Shown: piece by piece, positions 50,106 through 64,000 of the stretch
How positions within the stretch are numbered: the first letter of the stretch is position 1
Layout of the letters: every line of letters starts with the position of its first letter
NCBI RefSeq assembly: GCF_001640805.2
Contig: NC_066847.1
Span: forward strand, 24,357,504-24,421,503
DNA from: Lates calcarifer
Lineage: Eukaryota > Chordata > Actinopteri > Centropomidae
Length of the DNA stretch: 64,000 nt
Direction of reading: 5' to 3'
Position numbers and translations under genes: made by a program
Notes under the pieces: generated by a model
Database searches by the model: none
Seen by the model: only the letters and a program-made list of their open reading frames with translations
Told to the model about the DNA's origin: nothing

Positions 50106-51284
50106 AAGTCCAGAAATCACTATTGATATATAGTGTATAATGTCTGTTAATGGTGCTCCTTTCTGCCTGATTTCAGCTATGTTTCTGTTTCAGCTGAACT
50201 ACCCAAGTCTTTTTTTTTTTTAAAACAAGACATACCTTGCTGTAAATACTGTAGCAAGACAGGCATTTTTTTAAATATACAAACACAGCACTTTATTATT
50301 TGAAGGAAAATGGTAGCTTGCTGTTGCTGATGCAGCCTTAAAGTAATGCTTAAGTAAAATGCCCTTGCCTTAATAAGAAGCAGTTCAGAGTGGGCCCATG
50401 AAGCTTGTAATATGTGACTAAACAAGGGTTTGCTACTGTAAAACCTGGCTGTGTGGCTTGGACCATATAATGGCTACTGTGTTAAATATACCACAGAGGA
50501 TTAGTTTGTACCCCAACAGAAGATTAACTGAGGTGTTGTTTTCTGGGGAAGGTTTTTTTTCCAACTTATTCAATGCTGAAGATACTGAAGATTTCTGTTT
50601 TTATTTTTCTCAAGATGTTCTCCAGACGTTGGGCCTTGCGAGTTGGTGGACAGACGCAACAGATGTGGAACAGCATTTGGCTTGACTAAAAGGGTGGTGA
50701 CTGTAACACTAACAGATCTTATCTTGGTACAAGGTTGAAGTATCTGGGTGGGAAAGTTAAATTAACAAGGGTCTTGGCTCCCTGAAGAACCAATGTCAAA
50801 CTGCTCTTGACCAAGACGCCTAAGCCTCCAGCAGTAACTGACAGTATGTGAACTGTGAAGCTTTTTAATGCTGATAAATAGCACATATGTTTAGCAACGT
50901 TGAATAGAGTGCTGAGTGGAATACTGGATTTAGTTAATATTGGCAGTGTCTGGAGAGGCAGTGAATTGCTGAATTTTATCAAAAGTGACAAGGGTACATA
51001 TGACGAAATGTTTTGATTTTCTTGCTTTTCTCATGCAGTCTGTGTTTAGCAAAGACATATGGCAAATAAGGGTTTGTTTCAGCTTTTTAATGGGATTATG
51101 CTACTTTCCCAACTTGACTGATAAAAACCCACACATACTGTTATATTTCTGCATGCAGTTTGAATGTATGCTGAACAATGAGATTAGCTGAGTTGAGCTC
51201 ACTCTCTGGATGCCTCTTGGGTAATGTAGCAGGAATATACACTGATCGTCATCATCAGTGATGGGAAAACTTGGATCTTGGGAT

Positions 51285-51690
51285 TCATCTGGATGTTACT
51301 TTGACACATACCACCCACCTAAACATTGCTGTAGACCAAGCACATCCCCTCATGCCAAAAGCACTCCCCAATGGCATGGTCCTCCACCAGCAAGACAATG
51401 CTGCCGTCACACCACAAATACTGCTCAGAAATGGTGTGAGGTAGCCCAAGGTGTTGTCCTGGCCCCCAAACTCCCAAGATTCCAATCTGATCCAGCATCT
51501 TTTGGATGGGTTAGACCAGGTCAGATCCATGGAGGCCCCACCCCACAACCCACAGGACCCAAAGGATCTGCTGCCAATGTTCCACTGTCAGACACCACAG
51601 GACAACCCCAGAGGTCTCGTGTCCATGCCCTGATGGGTCAGAGTTGTTTTGGTGGCAGGAGGAGGAGGACCTACACAATATTAGGCACGT
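51285..51690 (+). pseudogene. Tc1-like transposase C-terminal relic
   Basis: Frame-broken remnant of a DD34E transposase. One frame gives HLNIAVDQAHPLMPKALPNG then QQDNAAV, around the second catalytic Asp; the next gives VLSWPPNSQDSNLIQHLLDG then LDQVRSMEAPP, the region of the third catalytic residue where the family has WPPNSPDLNPIEHLW. The Glu of that motif is Gln here, as expected of a dead copy. Confidence 0.85.
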
Positions 51691-52898
51691 AGTAATTTAG
51701 CCACTCTTCATTCAAATGCGATCCTTGTACATAACATCCGTATCTGACATCTTGGTTAAGTGTGAGTGATATCTGGTGAACTTTTTTTTTGCTCAGTGAT
51801 TAAGTGTACAAAATATGAGCTGTATGTGATCACACCATTGGTTCATGCAATAACTTGCATAGCTTCAGTACTTCTCATGAGAACACACCTTCAACAGATC
51901 TTCTCAAATGCTACCACGCAACCACCTACCCAGCCCCCCTTTTCCTAACACAATCCTGCTCTGTAATGCCTCGCAATCTGAATCAGTGCAGTTCTTTTCA
52001 CTGTTGCCGTTACTGTCATGTTTTCATATGTTTTAAGCTCTGGGATAGGAAAACACGATCTGTCCTGAACACAGTCAAGTGCATGTTCCTAATTTTTACG
52101 GGCAGAGAGTGTTTATGATGCTACTTCCAGTAAACAGGGGCACTGTTTTCACTCACTTTTATGAGGACAGTGGATGCTGTCACACATCATCTTCCTACAG
52201 CTCACCTCCGGTTTGAGGGAAGCCTGACTCACAGCACTACTGCCTGAATCCTGAGGCAGAAATGATGCAGCATTACTAAAGTGCAGTCTTTCACCTGAGG
52301 GATTAGTTTTGATTTAAGACTACTGTAAGTTCCTCCCTTACAACAAAACATAATAATGACAGACTGATTTAAGTCTACGGTTTTAACCTGATAGGACAAT
52401 CACACCATAACTATTTAATTATTAGTCTCAATACAGCTTTGCCAATGAGGACATAAAGAGAACTTTGGTCAATGTCCTGTCAGTTGGGATGTACCTGAGT
52501 AATTCAAAAACATTTGGTTCATTTGGTTTATTAGAATAGATTACCAAACAATCATCAACCAATCTATACCAACAAAAATATAAAAAATCGAGACTGTGCG
52601 GATTTCATGTAACATATAGTACTATAAAGTACAGCCAGGTGCACACATACAGCATCACATACACCAAAAACAATAACTGGATTGGTACAATCTTAATATG
52701 TTTCAACAAGTGACAGAGTAGGGAAGGGTTCCAATCGCCAGTTCAATGTTGAATCTGGTTCTCTCACAACAGACAAATTACAAAGTGTCTTATGAATGTG
52801 ATTATTCTTTCCTCACAAAACATAGAAGTTATGCCACAGCTTAGTCAGACCTCCAGTGTTGGTTGTTGTTGTTCCTGCGTTTCCCCCTGTCCCCTCCA

Positions 52899-52931
52899 AC
52901 TGTGTGTGTGTGTGTGTGTATGTGTGTGTGT
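52899..52931. repeat. GT microsatellite
   Basis: (TG)n with a TATG interruption. Confidence 0.9.
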
Positions 52932-53283
52932 GAGTTGTGGGTGTGGCATCATCACCCTTCACCCGACTCTTCTTCACACCTGGTCGCAATCTACTCATCA
53001 CCAGTGGTTCAAGTACCCCAGCCCTCTCTCCAGTCTGCCAGATTGTTACAGTCGAGTTTCTTTGTGACTACAGTGGTTCTATTCTGTTTTCTCTAGTGCT
53101 AATAGTAACTAATGGTTGTCTCTTGTGCTTGGGACTCCTATGCCATCTCCAGCTCCATTCCCTCTAATGGTTATTGGCTTAAATTAATTCTTTAACATTC
53201 TCTCCCTTGTCTTTGTCTACATTCAGATCCAGTAAAAAAAACCTAGCCATAACAAGTAAAAAAAAAATCCCAGGGATTTAAAA

Positions 53284-53333
53284 GATTTTGAATTCAATAA
53301 GCAGATTTGGAATTGCTTATTGAATTCAAAATC
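53284..53333. repeat. Perfect 20-bp inverted repeat with 10-nt loop
   Basis: Left arm GATTTTGAATTCAATAAGCA (53284-53303), loop GATTTGGAAT, right arm TGCTTATTGAATTCAAAATC (53314-53333), exact reverse complement of the left arm. Pairing stops at the next base on both sides. Function unknown. Confidence 0.97.
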
Positions 53334-55360
53334 AGATTCGATAAAAATGCTATCGAACTTCATCTCTATGACAGAGTAATGTAATCAACCACAAACTTTT
53401 CATTCAGAGCTACAGGGGCCAACTAACTGGTGCTGTTGCTAATTCACTGCAAGTCTCTCTAGTTTTTACATGTCAGTGCTTCATTAAACGGATTTTATTT
53501 TTATTATGAAAATGTCTGCTTGTCAATAGACAGGGTTACCAGTTAAGTGGCTTTGTAGCAGCCTCATTTTGAAAGTTGTCGTGCTTGAAAAACATGTAGG
53601 GCTCTGGGATGACATCAAAGCTAAAATATCAAATTGATATACAGGAATGGGTACAGGTTTAACAGCTAAAACTCTTGGACATTAGTATTATATTGCTAGG
53701 GTTACCTCACAACATGAGTGCTCACACATGCAATCAGCACATATGAATCTACTCATTAGGGCATGGAGACTAGGGTTCATGAGTCCCTGAGCTGTATACC
53801 ACATTCAGATTATGGATAGGATGAGCTTAAAATCACAGCAACTGCAGCTAGCACAAAGCTAAAGAGAAACATAGTGAGTTGCAGCAGTCTGCTATCACTG
53901 AGGCGGGAGAACTCTCACTTCTCTGTAGCTCAACACAAAGCATCAGCATGTGAAAGTGTATTTATATCTTGCCAAGCTTTAACAAGGCCATCACTGCTGT
54001 GACAAACACACGAGTCACCAGTGAGATATTTAATGAAGGTTATGAAGTGAAAGGGAGTGGCAAGTCTTCCTACAAAAACCAAAATTATCATAGCAATACA
54101 GCTTACAGTATGTGTGTTGGGGTGTGGTTCTGCCAGGGTGTGAAAGCATGGGCTAAACAAGTGGCATGATTCACTGTAAACTCACTGATGTGAAAGTGTT
54201 CTATCTTCTATGAACCAAATTGAGACGGATATCCTGGGTCTATGACTGGACCGAGACACCACATATTTATTGTGTGAATCATGGCTTTCTCTGTGGCTGA
54301 GCATTTTCACACTGTGATGGTAACCAATCCCTGTTTCCCAGATGTCGTTGTGCTAATAACATTGGATTGGCAGCCAGACTCACTGAGCTGGGCTCATCTT
54401 GATTCAGTTCTCTTTGGGTTTCTTCTGCTCAGGTCAATTTCACCAAACATCTTCAACTAATTCTTCAGTGTACCCAGACATTTTGGAAAATACAGCAAGT
54501 TACTGACTTAAAACAGGTTAGATATGAAGACTGACAGAGTCACAGTGGACAAGCAGCACTGATGGACTGTGTGGACAGATAAACTGTTGTTCATTAAGAA
54601 ACAGATGCCCATGTGACATTTTTGTGTACAGATGAAACAACTGAGTTATCCCTTATTTGGTCCCTGTGCTTACAGTCTTTATGCTTGGATAGGCTAACTG
54701 CCTCCTGTCTCTAAGTTCAGCTTAAAGGGGCTATATGTAATTTTTCTCTGTTGCTGTACATGGTCTCCGGCCAGGATCTGGTGATGGTTATAGTCGTTTG
54801 CCAAGAGAGTTAACAATGAAACTGGTAAGTAAACAGCTGTTAATGCTAACAGACTGCGTAGGAATAGCAAAAATGTACCTATATCTCCCTTAATGCACAG
54901 AAATAAGAGTGACGTTGGTCATCTTCCTGTCTGTCTATTTTTTTTTAAGGTTGGATATGCTTAGTTTCTTAGATTCATTTGATTTGTCCATTCTGGACAA
55001 ACTCATTTATAACTGCTGAGGGTAAGTAAGGGGGCTGGAGCCTTCCCAGAACGTTTTGGCCACCAAGAAGACTGTGGACAGCTTCCCAGTCTATCACTAC
55101 ATCAACAGAGAAATACATTAACACATATGGACAATTTACAACATTAAATTCAGCTTCTTCTGGACAGTGGGAATAAAGTCACATGAACATTGGGGAAATA
55201 TACACTAATCTGCTGGGTTATTTGTCACATGTAGTGTTTGGCGCTCTCTAGTAATCCTACCATTACTACCGTGGTAGAGTCAGAGGAAACTCATTTTCAC
55301 CGACAGTAAAAACATGGATGCTTGGGTTGATCATTTGGTTATGACACAGACGTTTGGACA

Positions 55361-55398
55361 AAAAAACAAACAAACAAACAAACAAAAAAAAAAAACCC
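55361..55398. repeat. ACAA/poly-A low-complexity tract
   Basis: (ACAA)n followed by a run of A. Confidence 0.85.
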
Positions 55399-58300
55399 AT
55401 AACATACCCCATCTATCCATTCCCCACAGATTGCAGTGTGGCGTGTTAATTAGCCTAGCTGGGCTTACTTGCTAGCTTATGACCATAAATCAACAAACTT
55501 TGCAATCCATGATTTCTCTGGCTGACATGCACAACATTCTCTAGCTGGAACAACTGTGCAGCTCGCTATTGGCTCTGTGAAGACAGCCTGCTCAGTCCTA
55601 AATTGTATGTGGCCAGAGGAGGTGGATTATCTGTCTGTTCTCTTCCAAAGTTAAGAGTCTGTTGTTGGAGGAGTTGATAACAGCACAGTCCAGTAAATAT
55701 GGTTTTGGTGATTTTTTCTAAGTGAAAAATGTCATTAGAACTTCTAAAAAATTGACTAAATTTTGTTGACAAGTTTATGTTTTTTAGATTGCAACATTTA
55801 TTTCAATTCTATTTCAGTAACTACATTTTTGACATGTAACTGGTTCAGCAGGATCTCCTGGACATATTTCTTAGTAAAAGCTGTCCAAAAGTGCTAAAAA
55901 TCTTTTAAAAAAAAATCTAAAAAAATCTAAAAAGCTAAAAAATCTTTTCCATAAATTACAGTGTTATTGTGCAGGCTTGCAAGTGAGATGCCACTGCAGA
56001 AATCACAGCTTATTTACTTCCACCTACAGCTTGGAGTAGACAATGCTAAATCTACCTTTAATGAGCATTTGACACTGCAGAGCCTTTCTGTTCTGGGACA
56101 ACAGTTGCAAGTCATCAAATCACAGTTCATCTGTGGGAAGTTGCAATTGTTTCCATTTCTTGATAAGACATAAGCTTCAGGGGGTAGGAATCCAATGAAG
56201 GGGCATTCCCTGCTTTTTTGCAACCTGCCACACTACAAAGAGCTTTGCTCAGCCAAGCCTCGACCATCAGCCAGCTGCACTGGGCCTCTGAAGGCAACAT
56301 CAGAGAGCAGAGTGTGGTCGCTGGTGGCTAACCAGTAACCATATTATGAGCTGAGCTCCTAAGTCTCTCTCTAAACCTTCTGGAAGTTCAAAGCAGCGGT
56401 GAGGTTTGGGGATAAGGCCACTCCATCATGCTCCCATTCAGATGGCTGAGTATTGTGGTACAGCATGAGTGGATTGGCCAAATCGGGTTCATAGTTTATC
56501 AATGAACATCTGGAAAGTGGGTCTGCGTGTGGACATAGGTTGAAATGGTCAATGATGGTCTTAAATCATCTATCAATTCTTGTGTTCTGCGGCAAGATTG
56601 AGTGAAACTGAAACAATGAAACAACAGCCTTTGATCTGAGTTTCTAAGATTACTGTGAGAGCAAAAGTTGGAATGAGGTAAAGAAGTGCAAGAATTGAGA
56701 AATAGTGTGTGAGTTTGTTCCCTCAGGAAAGTTATATCAAAACCATCTCTTCACACCTATGAGCCAAACATCCTTTCCAGTTTTAACACATTTTCTGTTT
56801 TGGTAGACGGATCTACAGAGAAAAATGAAAGAAAGCTAAAGGCGTTTATTGTGTAGTGAAAGTTGTGAGCTGCGTTTGAACTGAGGTCACCAAGAGCACA
56901 CAGTATTGCTCCATTACCATTAAACAAAAAGAACAACGCTGGTTTTATTGTGAGGACATTACCAGTGAATACTAAGAGATACTGGTCAGTGTGTGTGTCT
57001 TGTTTAAGGTCAGGCCTGTCTTTAAAGATCAGAAAATCCTTGAAATTTAAAGAAAAATTTAAAAGCCCTTCAAGGTTGGCCAGAACTCCTCCCTGATTCT
57101 TTCATGTCATTTTCCTTCTGACCGCCACTGCCCTTTCTTCGATTTAAAGTCTCTCTCTCTCTGGCCAAGACAGTAATAATCATATAATCATCTTGTTAGA
57201 GTTCTTATTGTTAATACAGTTTCTGGTAAATGTAGGACACACGCATCCTGGAACATGCAATGCCAGGGCCCACGTATCCACATATGTGTATATAAGTTCC
57301 CATGTTCACATCATGCAAGCCCCATATGTGTTCCTTTGGGGTTTACTGTAAATGTTATGGTCTCCATGTGTGTTTCTGTGCATGTATGTAGGCTTCTGTG
57401 TGTATCTACTTTACAGTAGATCCCTGTCCCTCCTATAAATGTGGTTTAGATGTCCCTGATTCCTGCCACTGGGTAATTTCTCTCCAAGTTTCTGTTTAAG
57501 TAATTGACTATTCCTCTGAGGCTGCGTAATATGATTGAAATAGCTTAAGAAAAGACAGAAATATTTTCTTAATTTACCCCAGTCTCTGTGTGTATTCTCG
57601 GAAGTTAAGATGGTTGATGTGGCTTTGTGATCCGTCATGGTAGTTACTTGTCATAGTCGTGCCTGTTCATTTTAAAATGTCACTGTAGTAAGTCAACCCA
57701 AGTAGCTGTGTAACAAATTGAGCAAATTATGCAGTTGCCACATTATTGCTACCTCCTTCTCACAACACAGAAATGATGGTGGACTAGGTGGATTCCTGTT
57801 GAATGGAAGCTACTGCATCAAATCTATTTGGTAATGAGAGAGAGAGTTTTACCGATACAATTTCAAAAATGCATCAACAGTAGTTTGTCAGATTCCAGAG
57901 AAGAGGTTCTCAGGATTAGATAACAGGATCCAGAGACTTGGACAGAGAAAGTGAATGGAAAGGAGGAAAGCAGAAAGTGAGCGGGAAATCACATTCCTGC
58001 AGCCTCCATGTGTGTGACACACCCCACCCACCCTGCACCCTGCCTGAGCAGCTGGCCAGGTCGCTTGCGAAAGAGGCGCTGCCGAAACCCCCTTTTGTTT
58101 TTCTGGCTTTCCCCTTCTTTTTAGTGGGGCATATTAAAACCATCTATGGCCTTTCTGTGGTCACACAATGTTCCAATTTCCTCCTCTTCACTTGAAGTTC
58201 TCCTCTCCTCTCCTCTTCTCTCCTCTCCTCTTGCTGTCTTTATTCTGCCATCACATCATGGAGCCACCAAATTAGACGTCTGAAGTCAAATCTCTAATCA

Positions 58301-58514
58301 TACTTACTGGTCCAGTTTCGCTGGGTCAATTGGAAGAGCAGCATAGTTGTTTTTCTCAGGACAATTACGGAAAATATGGAGGAAATTTATACTGTACTAG
58401 GACTGGCCTTTATGTAAGGACAGAGCTAGAAAGACATAAAGGTATATGTGCTCTCATGAGAATGACAGTGGCTCTTGTCTCAATCAAGGGCTGAAAACTG
58501 CTTTGAGAATCTAA

Positions 58515-58620
58515 GAAAGAAAGAAAGAAAATTAGTGGGAAAAACTGACAAGAGACAGACTTGATTTCCCATGACAACGATAATGATATGATGATGATGA
58601 TACTGTATGATGATGATAAT
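58515..58620. repeat. GAAA and ATG-rich low-complexity tracts
   Basis: (GAAA)n at 58515-58530 and a GAT/ATG-rich tract at 58575-58620. Confidence 0.75.
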
Positions 58621-61262
58621 GATCTGTCCCTGTTTCCTTACTTCCTTACTGCTGTGGTTTTGTGTAACAAAACTGCTGGAAGTACAATAAAAGAACTAAT
58701 CCACTACTTATATTGGGAGAACTATGTTTATTTTATCAATATGTTATGTTTAATTTATGTTATTCTTGCTGCTTTGTATAGCAGGGCAGACAGATGGCAA
58801 GTCAAAAAACAAGTTCATATTAAGGGCTAAATAAAAATATGCAGAGAGCCTGGATGCTCTCTCTGCCACTGCTGTGCTCCTTCCAACTTCCTGACACTGA
58901 AACTGTAGCAGCACTTTTTTATGGCCGACACTAAACTCCAGTCTTCAGCAATATGAGACACTTGTGCACTAATTCAAATGAACAGTTCTTGAGGTGTAGA
59001 CATGAAAACACTTCTGAACACTGAATTCCAGGAGTAATTTATGATTAAAAACAAAATACATTTTTTTAGTTCTCCACTGATGGATGATTTTCACCTTCTT
59101 ATTTCCAATGCTGCTTTATGAATTAGGCCATTTTAAAAATAGAACTAAACTTTCCCTTACAGTTTTTGCAAAGTGCAAAAGCCTACCACACCCACGAATA
59201 AATCAAATTCAGCCAAAAATACAAAAACATACAACATGACAATTAGCCAAAGCAATCCCAGGCCTCAGTGATTTAGATGGCGTGAAAACAGTCCCGTAAT
59301 ATTATATGAAGCTTTACATGTCAGACAAGAAAAATGCAACAGATTTATTGAAGTTTTTATTTATTCAAATTTCTTTAAGCATATAAAATGTGACAGATGG
59401 ATTCAGCAGGCCAACTGTTTATGTGTTTCTCAGTGTTTCAGCATATACTGTGTGTGTTTGTAAGTCTGTCTGTGTGTGTGTGTGTGTGTTTGGCTGTGAC
59501 AGGGGAGTTTCCAGACTCCACAGACCCTGATGAATGGGTCACTGTGTGTCCGTAACTGTGTGTACGTGTGGTCAACTGTTAACATTTGCACACTTGTTTT
59601 CTCATCGATGCAAATTATTCCCCCCACTCAAAATACTGATCTTTTCTCTCATCCTCTTTCGCCATTCAACAAACACACATCAACAGACACACAAACACAC
59701 ACAATACGCTGCTCTAATTCATGTCACCACGATTAACAGTATTCACACTCATTTCACGTTAACTGTGATTCACCGGAGCTTGTTGTTTCACCTGCCAGAC
59801 ATCCCTGCTCCTGTCATGCCATGGATCATTTTTGACCCAGGACATCATCAACCACCGGTCCATTTGGTGACTCACACCCACCGACAAGTGGCAATCCGCT
59901 CTGCCTCCAGACACGCGACCATGACTAAATATCAACAGGGTTCCAAGCTACTGTGGCTACCCAGATTAACAGGCTAAGACAGACAGAAACCCTTAAACTC
60001 CAGTCAAATATGATGTATTAGGGCTAAATATTACTGCCGTGATTTCTGCCCTGAAGGGATGTTCCTTCTTCTAAATGAAGACCATGAATCTGTGTTGGGA
60101 CAGGGCTTTGATCCTGCCACTAATGACCAAAACCAGGTTCAGTTGTTGCACCGCAGGGTATTATTTGTTCCAGTGATGTGGCCAGAGTTTATTAATCTAA
60201 TGGAGTTCAACTCATGAGAGCGTTCAGTGAACCATGTCCTTTATATTTGAGGAGCTTTGTTACGACATTGCTTAATTCCCTGTATACTGGAAATGGTCAG
60301 GGACTTATTTTTGCTGCTGTGCCGCAACTTCCACTGTTCCACTAAATGTATTATGACGCAGGCCTGAAGTAAACTAAATTACAGTTAGACGATCATCACA
60401 GAAGACTACAGAAAATGTTTTTTAATTAATCCTTTATATGCAATATACCTTAAGAAATGTACGTTTAATTTATTTTCCTTTAGTTAAGTATCTAGGGGGG
60501 TAACATTGTTAGCCAATTGTCATATCTATGAATTGAGCATTCCTCATGTCCTTTACTCTGTAAGATAGTCCATATTTTACTCTGTATGTTACTCCACATT
60601 CTGGGGTCACAGAGCTACCCATTGCTGTCAGTTTTGACTGTAGCCACACCTGGACCCATGAAAGGGAGACACCTAATGCTAGTTAGACCCCCATATTTTC
60701 TACAGTGCAGGATGGATGTGTGAGAGCTACTCAGCAGGTGTTGAAATAACATAACACAAAATGTAACGTCCAGAAGGAATCAGTGCTAATGTTAGAAAGC
60801 TAGGCTGAGAAGCTTCTGCTTCCATTTCGAGTCAGATGTCCAACTTAAGTTTTTCTCACATGGACAGCTTCTGTCACTGGTTTCCTGAGTTTATCTTTTA
60901 TCCTGTTTCTTTTTCACTGGAGCAAGGCTCTGTTTGTTCCAGAGCATCCTGAGTGCATCTTGAGTGACCTTTCTGGTCTGCTTTGACGACGTAATGTTTT
61001 CTTCCTAACGGTCCCTTTCTCCCAGACAACCTCACTGTAGTGCTGCCAGCGCTCTGTCTGCTCCTCTCATCAGAACCAGTGAGACCAGAACACAGTCGCT
61101 CTCTGTCCTCCTGCTTTTACTTTGGCGCTGTGTTTATTTCTCTAACAGGACAGTGACAGATTTAGCCCATCAGACAAGAAGAGAAGGAGAGACCGGCTGG
61201 CAGGAGAAATGAAAATAAGTGCACATGAGCTACAGGAAGAAAAGTGGGGAGATGGTGAAAAC

Positions 61263-61263
<1 letters not shown>

Positions 61264-61299
<36 letters not shown>
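61264..61299. repeat. GA microsatellite
   Basis: About 17 uninterrupted GA units. Confidence 0.95.
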
Positions 61300-61301
<2 letters not shown>

Positions 61302-64000
61302 GAGGAAAAGAAGTAAGTTATTGTAGCTCCTGTGGCTCTAATTTGTCCACTTCCAGAGAAACTAAACGGTCTTTTGTCAATGCAAATGGACTGAACAACC
61401 ACTATGAGTGTGAATGTTGTTGGAGCTATGTTGATGATGTCAGTGGGTCCCAGTCAGAGTCTAAACAAATTAAGATGAGAAATAATTCTACTGGAACATG
61501 GATGACAGAGAAAAGGCAGTGGTGTAAAACAAAAATGTGACATGTGTTGTACAAAAAATATTGGCAAACAAAATTTGAATGAAAACGGTGTTAATAAAGC
61601 CATGAAAACTTTAATATAAATTGAATATCTGTCATGCATTTGAGCCTAGAGGACATTAGTGGCTCCTGTTATTGTATCCAGTTAACATTCTGACTCTCAA
61701 TGCGCCTTTGACCATCAAAATTTCAACACATCCATGAGTTACCTCCAGTGAACAAAGAGAAGCCCATTGAGAAACAGTTAAACGTAATGTAACGTAAATC
61801 TAATATTAACAAAGATAAGTCATGTAGAAGATTATCAAAGACACAGGGCCAACTTTTCAAATTGGACTGACTCTCTTCAGGTGGTGAGAACTTTCAGCAC
61901 AGCATGTGACCAAGATTTATAGACAAAACTCACATTACCACATGTTGTGGTAAAAAGTACCTCAAGATGTTTCTGAGTCAAACGGCACACGCCTAGGTGT
62001 AAAATATGACACATCCATTTGTGGGTACGAAATCTCTTCAAAATTGTAACTGTAACAATTTCTGTCCTCTGCAGACTTATTTATAATTTTTGTCAATAAG
62101 AAACTCCTCACAATAGTCATAATAAATCACATTTCAATAGCACTTCCTGATTCTCTTTCCCGAGTCTTGGTTTCCGCTTAAAATAGTGCCCAGAAAAATA
62201 AGGCAAGCTGATGACCAATATGCTGTTTATAATGATGATTTTAAGGGGAACAGCGAAGTATTCCAGGAGGGAAAAATGGGCCCAGAATCCTAATAGACAG
62301 CAGTGTAATCCCAAACCCAGAGCCGACAGCATGAATGAACATTTACATGTCAGCCACGGTGTTCCATAAAATCAATCATCCATCCCAATCCCCTTTTCGT
62401 CTTTCCTGCCCTACCCCTCCCTTCCTGCTATTTGCCGTATCATATGTTCCACCATATGCCCTGGGGAGAGAGAATATACGCAAACTTTCATCTGTAAGTG
62501 ACACGCTGTCATCACTGTTTGGGTGGAGGGAGAAGAAGGGAATAAGGAGGACAGAAAGATGGAGAGAGACGGGATGGGAATTAAGTGAAATGTAGCCAGA
62601 GATGTCACCTCTATTTAGGTGTGGTGAGAAATACGCACAGCCTGAAAAATGCACAGATAGACAAAAAGGTGCGCTTGTTAGGAGGCTAATTTAAGAGTGA
62701 ATTTAAAAAAAAAAAAAAAACACCCACACATACAATTTAATCACGACTTGTTACTTGTAATCAGGTTCTTTGGTAACGGTAACTACACTGATGGGATAGC
62801 AAACTTGGCCTCTGTGATGTGGTGTCTCACTTAAAATGGAGCTTGGACAAGAGACATTCTGCAAGCTTTAATTATTTCTGGTAGTGTGGCTTAAGGTGCT
62901 GGCGAGAGGGGCTGTTGGCTCTGGAAAGAGCCAGCCTTCACAGTGTTGCGGTCACACATTTTCACAACACTGAAGGCAAAGATGAGCACAAGCTAGTCCA
63001 GGAGGAGGGATCTGAAATCTGAGCCAGCAGGATGATGGAAAGAAGACAGCAAAGAGAATGAGATGAGCACATCACAACAATAATTACCCAAGCCATCTGT
63101 GATGACCCACCAAGCCCATCAAAATCTCTGGAAAAAGTTGATTCACCATTGTGACCCTGAGCCAGGAGATGGGACCTACAGCCAGACACTCTCAGCTGGA
63201 GCACCACAGGAGGGAGCCCATGGTGGCACTCTAACCAACAGAGACATTTTGTAGCACTATCTGTAACAGAAAGTCATGGAAACCATTGCAGTGATCACAG
63301 TCAGTCCAGATCCAATCATTTGAATCCATGAAACAAAACCATTTGCAAACCCCCCCTTCTCCAAACAGTGACTGCCCAGTCATAGCTTAGCAACCATAAA
63401 TAGGCATGTCAGGCCTGTCAAGCTTTGGATTTCTCCTCATGCCAAAGCCATTCCCTTTCATTCCAAAACTAAAAACACAAAAGCAAAAGTGTAACGAATT
63501 CATTAAAAAGCGTGTTTGCTCTCATGTAAGCTGTAATCATTAGCATGTCCAGCTAACTAGCTTAACACCCATAACCTAGCGTTACTACCAAGGATAAGGA
63601 GCACATCATGTTTTTTCTTATCATACTGACATCACTACACACTAGCTCTGGACTTCCATACAAGAATAATTCTGTTTCTTTATTTAATGTTAGCAAACAT
63701 ATCTTCTTCATGGATTGCCATGATTGGTGAGTGTGCTGTGTTTTTGCCTGGGACATGTAGCTTTAGCCTCAATCTTTTAGCACAGTATCATGTTATGTAG
63801 CCATCAATGCATGTTTGAGACTAAACAAGACTTTCATTTTGAATGACTCAGCTGGAAACAAGCTAGCTACAACTAATGAAATCCCAGACACTTTTCAGGC
63901 AAAAGCAACAGTCACTGCACAGAAATGAAAGGCCTGTTTTTGTCTACCTCTGTCTGGGAGAAACAAATGACTAAGATATTCAAGTGGTAAATGTGGTTTT

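Larger units (their letters stand above)
35500..64000. other. Gene-poor right half of the window
   Basis: No exon with a recognisable domain on either strand. In mammals the gene divergent to tnfrsf11b is colec10, but no collagen Gly-X-Y or C-type lectin exon is seen, so any such neighbour lies beyond 64 kb. Apart from the repeats listed, the sequence looks like ordinary AT-rich intergenic DNA. Confidence 0.6.

Noticed and set aside
51258..51692. 144-codon plus-strand ORF
   Set aside because: It runs through a Tc1 transposase relic in the wrong frame; the transposase similarity is in the other two frames.

Overview
The window is nuclear DNA from a teleost fish. It is AT-rich, its genes are split by GT-AG introns, and it carries many CA/GT microsatellites and repeat families typical of bony fish (Tc1-like relics, L2-type LINE tails, a recurrent non-coding repeat). 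Nothing bacterial is present: no operons, CRISPR, rRNA or tRNA genes were seen.

Three genes can be supported, all on the minus strand. (1) The first two coding exons of a CARMIL gene, best fit carmil1 (exon 1 at 4661-4700, exon 2 at 210-307); the rest lies off the left edge. (2) A complete four-exon soluble TNF-receptor gene at 9702-11169, 290 aa, best fit tnfrsf6b (decoy receptor 3, DcR3). (3) A complete six-exon tnfrsf11b (osteoprotegerin, OPG) gene at 16250-35298, 406 aa, with a five-codon first exon at 35284-35298 separated from the rest by a 9.8 kb intron. The CDSs were joined by hand from the sequence; every junction has GT/AG ends and the phases agree.

Both receptors have a signal peptide and cysteine-rich domains (CRDs) but no membrane segment, so both are expected to be secreted ligand traps. 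They lie head-to-tail 5.1 kb apart and share an intron position (phase 1, at the Gly before the 'xxxTVC' motif of the third CRD), which points to common descent. OPG traps RANKL/TRAIL and DcR3 traps FasL/LIGHT/TL1A in mammals; ligand choice in this fish is inference.

The DNA around tnfrsf6b is an imperfect direct duplication. Parts of 2521-7600 recur at 7832-13380, including a TATA promoter followed about 60 bp later by an ATG that directly abuts a GTGAGT splice donor (7139-7209 and 12370-12440). Downstream of the first copy is an open second exon that would give a 101-residue Ser/His/Lys-rich protein matching no family I recognise. This is the best candidate here for something undescribed, but it is weak.

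From 35.4 kb to 64 kb I see no gene. That stretch holds repeats: an L2 LINE tail, a Tc1 transposase relic, several copies of a teleost repeat (one with a nested insertion), microsatellites and one perfect 20-bp hairpin.
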